Assembly: GCA_963766295.1 (NCBI GenBank)
Contig: CAVXYW010000002.1
Coordinates: 744,001 to 808,000, forward strand
Direction of reading: 5' to 3'
DNA: 64,000 nucleotides
From: JBBDRJ01 sp963766295
GTDB lineage: Bacteria; Actinomycetota; JAICYB01
Of this stretch, positions 49,356 through 58,386 are shown one piece after another (the first letter of the stretch is position 1; each line of letters starts with the position of its first letter). The notes under the pieces are model-generated. The model was not told where the DNA came from. It did not search any database and saw only the letters and a list, made by a program, of their open reading frames with translations. Both the position numbers and the translations under genes were made by a program.

Positions 49356-50240
49356 GTGGGTTTTGATTTCACGAATTCCGTAGCAACAGTCACCGGAGCC
49401 GCTTCCGGCATCGGCAAGGCGTGCGCGCTCGCCTTTGCGCGAGAAGGCTCCGACGTGATCGTTTCGGACATCAATGAGGCCGGCGCCAAAGAAGTTGTCA
49501 TGGAGATCGAGGCGCTCGGTCGGAGGTCGATCGCGATCAAGACCGACGTCTCGAAGAAGGACGAGGTCGACGCGCTGGTCCAGGCATCGATCGAATGGCA
49601 GGGCCACAGCGATCTGTTCATGTCGAACGCCGGCATCGGCTTGGGTGGCGCGCCTCACATGATCCCGATGGAGGAATGGGATTCGATCCTCGCGATCAAC
49701 CTCCACTCGCACATCTGGGCGATCCACAAGCTCCTGCCGCACATGCTCGAGCGGGGTAGCGGTCACCTCGTCCACACGGCGTCATCGGCGGGCACGCTCG
49801 GCTTCCCGCAGCTCATCCCGTACTGCGTGACGAAGTTCGGTGTGGTGGGGCTGTGCGAGTCGCTGGCTGCGTTTACCTACGACCGGAACGTCGGTGTCTC
49901 GGTTATCTGTCCACTATTAGTGGCGACGAACATCCACGAGCGGTCGCAGAGTTTCCCTGAAGAAGAACTCCCCGCAGACATCCAGGAGCAGATGCAAGGC
50001 TTAATGCGTGCCACGATGCAGTCCGGGCTCCCACCGGAGAACGTTGCGACAGACGTGATCACTGCGGTGAAAGAAAACCACCTTTACGTGCTCCCGCATC
50101 CCGAGCTCAAGGGCATGATCGAGACGAAATGGCGCGATCCGGACGCCTGGGTGCGCAACCAGTCGATGTCGTGGAAGGCGCAGGCCGACTTCATGCGCCA
50201 GCTCGTCGGCAGTGGATCCGAAACTAAAAGCGGTAGCTGA
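49356..50240 (+). CDS. Short-chain dehydrogenase/reductase
   Basis: Rossmann oxidoreductase of 294 residues. VTGAASGIGKACALAF binds the cofactor, FMSNAGIGLGG is the NAG motif, and the catalytic Ser and YCVTK (Tyr, Lys) are in place. It starts immediately after the thiolase stop (GTG). Probably NAD(P)-dependent 3-hydroxyacyl or alcohol dehydrogenase. Its end overlaps the methyltransferase by 29 nt. Confidence 0.85.
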   Translation: MGFDFTNSVATVTGAASGIGKACALAFAREGSDVIVSDINEAGAKEVVMEIEALGRRSIAIKTDVSKKDEVDALVQASIEWQGHSDLFMSNAGIGLGGAPHMIPMEEWDSILAINLHSHIWAIHKLLPHMLERGSGHLVHTASSAGTLGFPQLIPYCVTKFGVVGLCESLAAFTYDRNVGVSVICPLLVATNIHERSQSFPEEELPADIQEQMQGLMRATMQSGLPPENVATDVITAVKENHLYVLPHPELKGMIETKWRDPDAWVRNQSMSWKAQADFMRQLVGSGSETKSGS

Positions 50241-50832
50241 AGCCGCGAAGGGTTTCATGCCTCCCGCAGAAGGGGAGGCGCTCTACGAAGCCGCACTGGA
50301 AGCCGCGAGTCTCGGTCCACTGCTGGAGATCGGCACTTATTGCGGAAAATCTGCTGTGTATCTGGGCGCCGCCGCGAAGGAGAAGTCGACCGTTCTGTAC
50401 ACGATCGATCACCACACGGGGTCCGAAGAGATGCAAGCCGGCTGGGGCCACCACGACGACGAGCTGATCGATCCCCAAACGGGACGGATGAACTCGTTGC
50501 CTTTCTTCCAAGCCACCATGCAGAAGGCGCAGCTTCAGGACGTGGTCCAGGCGCTGGTCGGTGACTCGGTAGACATCGCGCAGAACTGGACCACGCAGGT
50601 GGGGTTGGTGTTCATCGACGGGGCCCACTCCGAAGATCCGGCAATGGAGGACTACAACAGCTGGTCCTCCAAGTTGCTGGACGGCGGCCTCTTGGCCATC
50701 CACGACGTGTTCCCGGACCCGGCGGACGGTGGCCAAGGTCCTTTCAAGGTCTACGAACGCGCAGTGTCCGAAGGGTTCGTCGATCAACTCGCACAAGGTT
50801 CCCTTCGGGTTCTTCGTCGCACCGTTCGATGA
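50212..50832 (+). CDS. Class I SAM-dependent methyltransferase (Methyltransf_24)
   Basis: A 206-residue protein. LLEIGTYCGKSAVYLG is the SAM-binding motif I, TIDHHTGSEE motif II, and GLVFIDGAHSEDPAMEDY and LAIHDVFPDPADGG are typical of this family (O-methyltransferase-like with metal-binding Asp). The GTG lies inside the SDR gene by 29 nt. DUF2332 follows with an ATGA overlap. Substrate unknown. Confidence 0.78.
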   Translation: MDPKLKAVAEAAKGFMPPAEGEALYEAALEAASLGPLLEIGTYCGKSAVYLGAAAKEKSTVLYTIDHHTGSEEMQAGWGHHDDELIDPQTGRMNSLPFFQATMQKAQLQDVVQALVGDSVDIAQNWTTQVGLVFIDGAHSEDPAMEDYNSWSSKLLDGGLLAIHDVFPDPADGGQGPFKVYERAVSEGFVDQLAQGSLRVLRRTVR

Positions 50833-51962
50833 CAACGATCAACCCGTGGACCTACGGAAACCCGGATGCCGACCCGGCCTCCGAGGAGCGGATCGCGCGC
50901 ATCCGTCAAGGGATCCTTCTGGAGAGTGACTTCCAGTTCACGGGGAAGACGAATGCAGAGATGGCATCACCCCTATATGAAGCGCTGGCGACTCATATCG
51001 CCGACTCCGAGAAGCACCTGCAAGCGCTTGCGCACGCACGTCAGTCGAACATCCGCCTGATCCTTTCGGCAGTGCACCACCTTGTCCTGCTCGGAGCTAA
51101 TCATCCCTTGAGCGAGTACTTCCCGAGCGTAGGAGGTTCGAGATCACTCGACGGAAGGCTCGTCGAGACCTTCGAGGACTTCGTGGACGAGAACGCAGCG
51201 GGGATCGAGCAACGCTTGCAGGAACGAGGCGTTCAGACGAACGAAGTGCGTAGATGCGCGACGTTGTGGCCGGCTTTCACATTGGCCTCAAACGCTGCCG
51301 GAAAGCCGCTTGCTTTGATCGAGCTTGGGTGTAGTTCGGGCCTGAACCTAATGTTCGATCGCTACGGGTATCGCTATAGCGATGGACGAACAACAGGCGA
51401 CCCGACTTCGGAGCTTGTGATCGATTGCCGTATCGAAGGGGAGGTCTCTCCGCCGCTGGCGGAAGACATCCCGGTCGCGTTCCGCGTCGGGGTCGATAGG
51501 GATCCGGTGGATCTCGCAGACGATGAGGAGATCTCCTGGATGCGCGCTTGCATCTGGCCTGAACACCTCAGCCGTCTAGCGAACTTCGATGCCGCTGTAC
51601 AGATCGCTCGCGCGGATCCACCCAGGGTCCTCGAAGGCGACATGGTCGACACTGTGCCGACCGCATTGGAGATGGTTCCCGACGAAGCGGCCGTGTGCAT
51701 ATTCCACACGTCGGCCGTGAACTACCTCCGCCGCGATCGGCGCGAGGCGTTGGTTGCCACGCTCCTCGAATTGAGCGCGACGCGTCCGATCCTATGGGTG
51801 TCGGGCGAAGGCCCCGGCGTCATTCCGGGAGCACCGGCGCCGGAAGGAACCCTCATACGCGCTGCGGTGCCGATGGTTCTCAGCGAGGTGCGCGATGGGG
51901 CCGTCGAGCACCGCTTGCTCGGTATCGCGGGTGCCCACGGAGCATGGCTCGAGTGGTCGTGA
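50829..51962 (+). CDS. DUF2332 family protein
   Basis: A 377-residue protein with the DUF2332 plan: LIELGCSSGLNLMFDRYGY, which looks like a modified SAM-binding motif, then ACIWPEHLSRLANF, and AVCIFHTSAVNYLRRDRREAL. The family is widespread in actinobacteria without a known function; a methyltransferase ancestry is likely. Coupled to the methyltransferase before it. Confidence 0.8.
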   Translation: MTTINPWTYGNPDADPASEERIARIRQGILLESDFQFTGKTNAEMASPLYEALATHIADSEKHLQALAHARQSNIRLILSAVHHLVLLGANHPLSEYFPSVGGSRSLDGRLVETFEDFVDENAAGIEQRLQERGVQTNEVRRCATLWPAFTLASNAAGKPLALIELGCSSGLNLMFDRYGYRYSDGRTTGDPTSELVIDCRIEGEVSPPLAEDIPVAFRVGVDRDPVDLADDEEISWMRACIWPEHLSRLANFDAAVQIARADPPRVLEGDMVDTVPTALEMVPDEAAVCIFHTSAVNYLRRDRREALVATLLELSATRPILWVSGEGPGVIPGAPAPEGTLIRAAVPMVLSEVRDGAVEHRLLGIAGAHGAWLEWS

Positions 51963-51984
51963 CGATAGACCTGATGATTCTGAG

Positions 51985-52662
51985 GTGACATCCCCAGAAC
52001 TTCAGCTGCGCACCCTCTTCGTTTTGGACGGAGAGCACCGAAAGATCACAACCCGCGAACCGGGTGACCATCGCGCTCTCGGGTTCTCTCTTGTTCGAGG
52101 GATGACTTCTTGCGCATGGGCCGTTGGTCCGGACGTGTCCGCTGAAGTCGCCGATGAGCTCGATGCCTTGGCAGCCACGGAGTCTCCAGGCGTGAACTTC
52201 AAGGACCCTCCGGTTCATTCGGACCGTTACCTATCACTAGTTGGCGCCCGGACTACGGGTGGCGGCCCGGCTTTCACGTTTCCCGATGAGATCGACAAGC
52301 TGAGCGGCGCAGTCCTGGTCGAATACCCGTCATCGATCGAGAAGGGGTTTCCTGATCTCGTCGCCGAGTTTGAGGCGCGTGCACCGGTCGCAGTCGTCCT
52401 AGACGGTGGACACGCTGTGAGTGTGTGCTTCTGCGCGCGTCGCTCGGAAGAGGCGGCGGAGGCCGGGTTGCACACTCTCGCGACGCATCGTGGACGTGGA
52501 TACGGCGGAGTTGTGACGTCCCTATGGGCCACAGCTATCCGTGAGTCGGGACGTATTCCCCTCTACAGCACATTTTGGACGAATGCCGCTTCGCTATCTG
52601 TGGCGCGAAAGTTGCGGCTGACCGCATATGCGTCGGACTGGGGGATCGAGTCCGGGAGTTAG
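51985..52662 (+). CDS. GNAT family N-acetyltransferase
   Basis: A 225-residue acetyltransferase. The CoA-binding loop is ATHRGRGYGGVVTSLWA, with VCFCARRSEEAAEAG before and LYSTFWTNAASLSVARKLRL after, the usual C-terminal half. The GTG at 51985 is chosen as the nearest to DUF2332. Substrate, a small amine or ribosomal protein, unknown. Confidence 0.75.
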   Translation: MTSPELQLRTLFVLDGEHRKITTREPGDHRALGFSLVRGMTSCAWAVGPDVSAEVADELDALAATESPGVNFKDPPVHSDRYLSLVGARTTGGGPAFTFPDEIDKLSGAVLVEYPSSIEKGFPDLVAEFEARAPVAVVLDGGHAVSVCFCARRSEEAAEAGLHTLATHRGRGYGGVVTSLWATAIRESGRIPLYSTFWTNAASLSVARKLRLTAYASDWGIESGS

Positions 52663-53762
52663 GCCGAGCGGATGGCTTCGACCGCTGCGCGGTCCATCAC
52701 TTCTTCGCGCACGAGGTGCTCGTAGACCTCTTCGTCCGAGAGGCCGCGCGGTAGGTCGTCTCCGCGGAAGATGTTCCACGCCGGCGTCCGCTTGTCCAAC
52801 GCGTCGGCTGCAAGTAACACCGACCCTGCCGTCCACGGAGGTGTTCGTCCCGGCCAGAACACGTCTTCGGGGAAAACCCAGCCTTCTTGGTACGCACCGT
52901 CGTCCTGCCGAAGGAACTGAACATCCGTGAACAACCGCCAAGCGAGATCCGATTCGCCGGCCGCATCGAGAGCCAGAACCAGTTCGCACGTCTCGGCCGT
53001 CGTCACCCACGGACGGTCCGCCACGCACCGGCACCCACGATCGGCCACGACGAACGTGTCCCACTTCTCGGCGAAACGCGGAGCAGCGTCGAGCCCGCGA
53101 ACAACTCCTGTGAGGACCGGGTAGTACCAGTCCATCGACCAGCGCGGCTTCGGCCAGAACTTGTCCTGCCGGTGGTGGATCGCATGCGCGAGCAATCCGA
53201 TCGACAGCTCCCAGTCCGGACGTTCCTCATCCAGCTCCTGGACGATCGCGACGGCGCATCGAAGGCTCATGTAGATGGACGAAGAGGCGGTTAGCAGTGC
53301 CCGACGATCGATAGTCCCGTTCGCGTGATGCATCCACGCGATCTCTCCGCCCGGCGCTTGGTGATCGAGAACGTAGTCGATAGCCTTCTCAACGCTCGGC
53401 CAGATCTGCGCCAGGAACTCCCGGTCATTCGTCAGCAGGTAGTGGTGCCACGCTCCCGCGGCGATATAGGCGCACATGTTCGTGTCAACGTCGGGGTCCT
53501 CGACGGTCCCATCCCACGCGAACTTCTGGGCCCACGACCCATCGGGCCGCTGCACCTTCACCAGCCATTCGAAAGCGTGTTCGGCCTCCGTTCGGCGTCC
53601 GCCGAGCAGGAGACCCATCGCGCCTTCGACGTGGTTCCAAGGATCGGTGTGCTGTTCGTCGTGCCACGGCAACCGGCCGTCAGGTCGCTGCCGAGCAACG
53701 ATCGCTTCAGCGGTTTGAGTGATCTGGTCCGGAGTTAGCGCGACGCGCCCGTTATGAGACAT
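52659..53762 (-). CDS. Prenyltransferase/squalene-cyclase-like alpha/alpha-barrel protein
   Basis: A 367-residue (alpha/alpha) barrel protein. Repeated QRPDGRLPW, QRPDGSWAQKF and QDDGAYQEGW motifs resemble the QW-type repeats of terpene cyclases and six-hairpin glycosidases. Landmarks DPWNHVEGAMGLLLGG and DVDTNMCAYIAAGAWH are typical of a conserved actinobacterial cluster. The ATG at 53762 overlaps the end of the methyltransferase. It could act on glycans or lipids. Confidence 0.6.
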   Translation of the reverse strand: MSHNGRVALTPDQITQTAEAIVARQRPDGRLPWHDEQHTDPWNHVEGAMGLLLGGRRTEAEHAFEWLVKVQRPDGSWAQKFAWDGTVEDPDVDTNMCAYIAAGAWHHYLLTNDREFLAQIWPSVEKAIDYVLDHQAPGGEIAWMHHANGTIDRRALLTASSSIYMSLRCAVAIVQELDEERPDWELSIGLLAHAIHHRQDKFWPKPRWSMDWYYPVLTGVVRGLDAAPRFAEKWDTFVVADRGCRCVADRPWVTTAETCELVLALDAAGESDLAWRLFTDVQFLRQDDGAYQEGWVFPEDVFWPGRTPPWTAGSVLLAADALDKRTPAWNIFRGDDLPRGLSDEEVYEHLVREEVMDRAAVEAIRSA

Positions 53763-54480
53763 GAGATCCGTTCGGCTTGGACATGTACACGACGAGGCTC
53801 TTGCCGAGCACCGGGTTCAGCAACCGTTCGGCCGCTCGCACCAGCGGAGGGCCGGTCATGATGTCCCACTCCAAGAACGACCTGTACGCCTTCACCAGCG
53901 GGTTGTCCTCGTTCTTGGGTCCGACCAAGCAGCGTAGCCACCAGTACGGCGTGTGCAGCGCGTGCGCGAAACCGACGCCGCCGGACTTCAAGCCCTGGCT
54001 CTTCAAGCGATCGGTGATCTGACTCTGGCGGTAGATCCGGACGTGACCGCCCGGCGTGTTGTGGTACTCGTTCGAAAGCACCCAGCACACGACCTCTTGT
54101 CCGGCCCGCGGAACCGTTACGGCGATGGTTCCGCCGGGCTTGGTGACCCGTGCGATCTCGGCCATCGCGTCGGTGTCGTCCGGGATGTGCTCCAGGACCT
54201 CCGAAGCGATCACGCGGTCGAAAGTGTCATCGGGGAAGGGAAGATGGAGGGCCGTCGCGTTGACGGCCGAGCCGTGTGAGGTCTCCGGGAGCGGTTCGTC
54301 GCCGGCCATCGCCCGGAAGGTTCCAAGAACCTGCTTGAGTTCCGTGTCGGAAAGGTCGAGCGACACGACCTTTCCTCCGCGTCGGACAGCTTCATAAGAG
54401 TGGCGCCCGTAACCGCACCCGATATCGAGCACACGGTCGCCGGCCTTTACTCCGAGCCGGTCGTAGTCGAGCGTGAGCAC
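53752..54480 (-). CDS. Class I SAM-dependent methyltransferase (Methyltransf_11)
   Basis: A 242-residue methyltransferase: VLDIGCGYGRHSYEAVRRGG (motif I), VVSLDLSD (II), FPDDTFDRVIASEVLEHIPD (post-I) and VTKPGGTIAVTVPR. The GTG at 54480 overlaps the stop of the GT4 gene (TAGTG), and its own end overlaps the next gene by 11 nt. With those two it forms a tightly coupled cluster. The acceptor may be a glycan or lipid made by the GT4. Confidence 0.8.
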   Translation of the reverse strand: MLTLDYDRLGVKAGDRVLDIGCGYGRHSYEAVRRGGKVVSLDLSDTELKQVLGTFRAMAGDEPLPETSHGSAVNATALHLPFPDDTFDRVIASEVLEHIPDDTDAMAEIARVTKPGGTIAVTVPRAGQEVVCWVLSNEYHNTPGGHVRIYRQSQITDRLKSQGLKSGGVGFAHALHTPYWWLRCLVGPKNEDNPLVKAYRSFLEWDIMTGPPLVRAAERLLNPVLGKSLVVYMSKPNGSHVS

Positions 54481-55757
54481 TAGGCCGACCCCTTCCGGCT
54501 CGCGTACTCGTCGATGACGATGCGGTACTGCTCGGCCGTTTCCTTGGCCATGGCCGCCCACGTGAATCGTTCGAGGACGCGCTCGCGAGCCGCCTCGCTC
54601 AACCGTTTCTGCAGCGGCTTGTCTTCCAGGATCCGCTTGATCGCCGCCGCAAGCGCGCTCGGATCGGCCGGCGGAACGAGCAGCGCGGTCTCTCCGTCCT
54701 TGCCGGCGACTTCCGGGATGGCACCGGCGCGCGTGCACACGAGCGGGAGCCCGCAGGCCATGGCCTGGATCGACGGGAGAGAGAAACCTTCGTAGAGGGA
54801 CGGAACCACCGCGATCTGCGCCGTCCCGTAGAGGCGGATCATCTCGTCGTAAGGGATGTTGCCGGTAAAGGTGACTGCGTCCTCTATGCCAAATTTTGCG
54901 ACGATGCGGCGCCCGGGATCCTTTTCGCGCATGCGTCCTATGACTATGAGATGTGCTTCGGGCACCTCCGTTCGGAGCTTGGCGACCGCTTCGAGCAGGA
55001 AGGACAGTCCCTTCAGGGGCACGTCGGAACTGATGACGGCCAGCATGCGTCCGGGAACCGTTTCGATCTCAGGTTGCGGCCGGAAGATCTTCTGATCGAC
55101 ACCAACCGGCACTACGTCGATGCGCCCGGGGTCGACGCCGAACTCGTCGATGATGTCGGTGCGCGAAGTCCTTGAAACCGTGATGAGTCGCGGCAGTTTG
55201 CGAAGCACGCGCTTCTGCATCCCCAGGAACGAGTACCAGCGCCGTTTTGTGACCTGTTGCCAGGGGTTCTTCCATCCCGCTTCGGCAAGCTCCAACCGCT
55301 TGTCGACGGTGATCGGGTGATGAACTGTTGCCAAGAGTGGCTGGCGCTGCGCGATGCGCACCATGCCCGTCCCGAGGCACTGGTTGTCGTGGATGACGTC
55401 GTAGTTGTGACCGTGCTCGCGCATGAAGCGGTCGGCCCGGATGCTGAAAGCGCGCGGCTCGGGGAAGGCACCCGTCGACATGATCCCTAGCTCGAGCCAG
55501 TCGGTGCGGTTGCGGGGCCAGCGATGTGGTCTAAAAGGACGCTCGGGACGGTACAGATCCATGCTCTCGAGCTTGTGGAGTGGCGTCTCTTCGTCCAGCT
55601 CCGGATAGGGGGGCCCGGAAACGACTTCGACGTGATGACCGAGTTCCCGTAACTCGGTCGCCAGATACCGGGTGTAAACACCCTGGCCCCCGGAATGCTT
55701 GTTTCCTCTATAGGCGAGGACGGCTACGCGGAGATTTTCGGGGGGCCGGGGAGACAT
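54480..55757 (-). CDS. Glycosyltransferase family 4
   Basis: A 425-residue GT-B retaining transferase. GGQGVYTRYLATELRELGHHV (acceptor domain), ITVSRTSRTDIIDEFGV, VPVGVDQKIFRP, EGFSLPSIQAMACGLPLV (the E-x7-E motif) and ETALLVPPADPSALAAAI are all present. Probably makes a surface or storage glycan. First gene of the three-gene cluster with the methyltransferase and barrel protein. Confidence 0.88.
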   Translation of the reverse strand: MSPRPPENLRVAVLAYRGNKHSGGQGVYTRYLATELRELGHHVEVVSGPPYPELDEETPLHKLESMDLYRPERPFRPHRWPRNRTDWLELGIMSTGAFPEPRAFSIRADRFMREHGHNYDVIHDNQCLGTGMVRIAQRQPLLATVHHPITVDKRLELAEAGWKNPWQQVTKRRWYSFLGMQKRVLRKLPRLITVSRTSRTDIIDEFGVDPGRIDVVPVGVDQKIFRPQPEIETVPGRMLAVISSDVPLKGLSFLLEAVAKLRTEVPEAHLIVIGRMREKDPGRRIVAKFGIEDAVTFTGNIPYDEMIRLYGTAQIAVVPSLYEGFSLPSIQAMACGLPLVCTRAGAIPEVAGKDGETALLVPPADPSALAAAIKRILEDKPLQKRLSEAARERVLERFTWAAMAKETAEQYRIVIDEYASRKGSA

Positions 55758-55807
55758 CGGGGGATAACCCTACCAGCCGCTCGCATACGCCCTGGTCAGG
55801 CGCCTGC

Positions 55808-57007
55808 TCAGTCGCCGCCGATGACCGGAATGTTTCCGAAGACGTTCCCGTTGCCGTTGCCCTGTCCGTTCGTGCCCTGAGGAGCCTCGGTAGGCGACGG
55901 AGTCGGGGCCGGTGTGCTCGGCTGTTGCGTGATCGACGGGAGAGGAGCCTGCAACGTTCCCGGATCCCGATTCTGGAGCCAGATCACGGTAAGAGCGGCG
56001 ATCGCGGCGGCTATGAGGAACGCGGTGAGTGCGGCAAGCGCACCGGGACCCTTCTGGCTCGTCGGACGCTCGATCGTTTCGGTGCCCGCTCGCGCCCGGC
56101 CTTCCCAGGGTTCGGCGACCGTTTGAGCTCCCACGACGGCCGTCGGTGCGTCGAACAGCGTCGGCTCCCGCGCCGGCATCTTGTCGAGGCCCGTTGCTGC
56201 AATTGCTTCGTCCATCTCTTCGGCCGAGGAGTAACGCCGTGCAGGATCCTTTTCCAGCGCGCGCATGATCACGGCCGCGAAGTCCGGTGAGACATCGGGT
56301 CTCCGGTCGAGAAGAGGCGGGACCGGATCGCGCACGTGCGCCATGGCCACCGCGACAGGTGCGCCGCCGCCGAACGGTGGCTCGCCCACCAGGCACGCAT
56401 AAAGGAGGCACCCGACCGCATAGAGGTCGGACTCCTGGGTCGCGTTTTTCCCCGAAACCTGTTCCGGCGACAGATAGGCGGCGGTTCCGATCAGTCCGCT
56501 GGTTCTCGTAAGGCCACCGCCGGTGTCTTCGATGCCCTTGGCGATACCGAAGTCGACGACCTTGGCCTCATGAGTCGTCGGATCTAGCAGGACGTTGGCC
56601 GGCTTCATGTCCCGGTGTATGAGGCCCCTCGAGTGCGCGTGTTCGAGAGCGGATAGGACCGAGCGCCCGATGCGGGCTACATCCTCGGCCGGCAGCGCGC
56701 CTTCCCGGTGGAGGCGGGTGTGCAGCGACTCGCCGTCCTGCAGCTCCATGACGATGAAAGGAACGCCGTCGTCCTCCCCGGTGTCGTAAACCGTGACGAC
56801 GTTGGGGTGGGCGAGACTCGCCGCGGCCTTGGCCTCGCGCCGGAAACGTTCGGCGAAGATGGCGTCCGAAGCCAAGCCCTCGTGAAGGATCTTGACGGCG
56901 ACGTCACGTCCGAGGGACTTGTCGTTGGCTCGCCAGACCGTGCCCATCCCGCCCGATCCGATCTTGGACGAAAGTTCGTAGCGGTCCGCCAGTGTTCTGG
57001 GGCTCAT
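55808..57007 (-). CDS. Membrane serine/threonine protein kinase (PknB-like, no PASTA)
   Basis: A 399-residue kinase: ELSSKIGSGGMGTVWRA (P-loop), VAVKIL, the HRD loop IHRDMKPANVLL, VVDFGIAKG and GTAAYLSPEQ. After a linker there is one transmembrane helix (LAALTAFLIAAAIAALTVIW), then an outer Pro/Thr/Gly-rich tail instead of PASTA domains. The ATG at 57007 suits the family; its ribosome site is poor. It could sense envelope state; its targets are unknown. Confidence 0.85.
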   Translation of the reverse strand: MSPRTLADRYELSSKIGSGGMGTVWRANDKSLGRDVAVKILHEGLASDAIFAERFRREAKAAASLAHPNVVTVYDTGEDDGVPFIVMELQDGESLHTRLHREGALPAEDVARIGRSVLSALEHAHSRGLIHRDMKPANVLLDPTTHEAKVVDFGIAKGIEDTGGGLTRTSGLIGTAAYLSPEQVSGKNATQESDLYAVGCLLYACLVGEPPFGGGAPVAVAMAHVRDPVPPLLDRRPDVSPDFAAVIMRALEKDPARRYSSAEEMDEAIAATGLDKMPAREPTLFDAPTAVVGAQTVAEPWEGRARAGTETIERPTSQKGPGALAALTAFLIAAAIAALTVIWLQNRDPGTLQAPLPSITQQPSTPAPTPSPTEAPQGTNGQGNGNGNVFGNIPVIGGD

Positions 57008-57075
57008 GCGGGCCGAGTCTATCTTCACAGGGACGTAACACCTGGGACACGAGAGATGCGTAAACTCGGCGCCTC

Positions 57076-58287
57076 ATGATTCGGACTCAAGCCGGGACGG
57101 TCTTTTCTGAGCTCGCACCCATCTGGCGCGACGATGCCGACCGTGCCACCCGGATCGCACGACGGGTCGTCCGCCATTTGCGAACCGAAGGACGTGTTCT
57201 CGACGTCGGTTGTGGCACCGGTTACGTGCTGAGTCGCATCCGGGCCGAAGCGAACGCGCAAGGGAAGAAGGTCGGATCGACCATCGGAATCGACGTCGCC
57301 GAAGGGATGGTCGAGCGCGCCAGTTCGCGTCGTGGTATCCGGGCGCTGACGGCGGAAGCTACGGGGATCCCGTTCGTCGACCAATGTTTCGACGTTGTTG
57401 TGGCTACCGACGTGGTGCGGTTCGTCGCCGATCCGGAGAGGTTCGTGCGCGAGCTGTTCCGGGTGACGATGCCGGGCGGGACGATCGTGATCGAGCTCGT
57501 TGCACCGACGGTCGGTGGACGTCCGCGAGCCTTCGGTTTGCCGCGCGAAAGTTTGCTCCGGCAGTTCGTCGAGCTGCGACGCAGTTACGGAGTTGCCGAC
57601 GTGGTGAACACGCTGGACGAGCTCGGCTGCGAAGTGAGCGAGTGGCTGGGACGTTCGCGTCCCGTCGACCATGACCCGTCGTTCCTCGCGAAGGTCGGAA
57701 CTTGGTCGGGTACCGATGAAGACCTCGTCGCCGCCAAACAACTGAAGCTGAAAGGGCTCAAAACGGGCGCTCCCCGGTCGGTCGTGCTCGTCGCGCGCGT
57801 GCCGGGACCAAGGACTGGAGCGATGCCCATCAAGGTGAAGGATCTCCCCGGCTGGTCGTCCGCGCGCGTCCATAGAGTTCTCAAGGGACTGCCGATGGCG
57901 TCCGGGTATCAGGTCGTTGTAAAGCCGCTTAGGTGGCGGACGCGTCCCCACGTGCAAGCTTTCTGTGACTTCGCGGACAAAGTCATCACGATCCAAGTGC
58001 CGCAGCCCTTCTTCGCTTTCTATGAGGACGTCCCTTATCGGGCGAAGCGGATCAAGCGTCGCCGCCGCTTTTACTTCAAATGGTTCAGTAAACGCTTGTG
58101 GTTCGAGAGACCGGACGAGCTGATCAGGTATCTCTACTTGCACGAGTACTACCACTGGTACCTAAGAGAGGTCCGGCGCAAACGCAGCGCGGCCGAAACG
58201 GCGTGCGATCGTTTCGCGCTTCAGCAGTTGGGACGCGGGCTCGGAGGCTGGAATCGCAACGGGTTCCAGATCAACTGGCCGGGCTAG
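57076..58287 (+). CDS. SAM methyltransferase fused to an HExxH metallopeptidase-like domain
   Basis: A 403-residue protein. The N-terminal half is a class I methyltransferase (VLDVGCGTGYVL, GIDVAEGMV, FVDQCFDVVVATDVVRF, TMPGGTIVIEL). The C-terminal half is basic, then has LYLHEYYHWYLREV with the zinc-type HExxH near residue 356, and ETACDRFALQQLG, where Glu or Asp could be a third ligand. Such a pair is unusual. The gene is divergent from the Ser/Thr kinase, 68 nt away. Function unknown. Confidence 0.65.
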   Translation: MIRTQAGTVFSELAPIWRDDADRATRIARRVVRHLRTEGRVLDVGCGTGYVLSRIRAEANAQGKKVGSTIGIDVAEGMVERASSRRGIRALTAEATGIPFVDQCFDVVVATDVVRFVADPERFVRELFRVTMPGGTIVIELVAPTVGGRPRAFGLPRESLLRQFVELRRSYGVADVVNTLDELGCEVSEWLGRSRPVDHDPSFLAKVGTWSGTDEDLVAAKQLKLKGLKTGAPRSVVLVARVPGPRTGAMPIKVKDLPGWSSARVHRVLKGLPMASGYQVVVKPLRWRTRPHVQAFCDFADKVITIQVPQPFFAFYEDVPYRAKRIKRRRRFYFKWFSKRLWFERPDELIRYLYLHEYYHWYLREVRRKRSAAETACDRFALQQLGRGLGGWNRNGFQINWPG

Positions 58288-58386
58288 GCCCTCTCTAATC
58301 GATAGTTTAGTTGTTCAAGATTCTCGGATGTGCATCGCGTCAGATTGTGTCTGCTACGCTCCGCGCCTCGCATCGATGGGGGAGCG

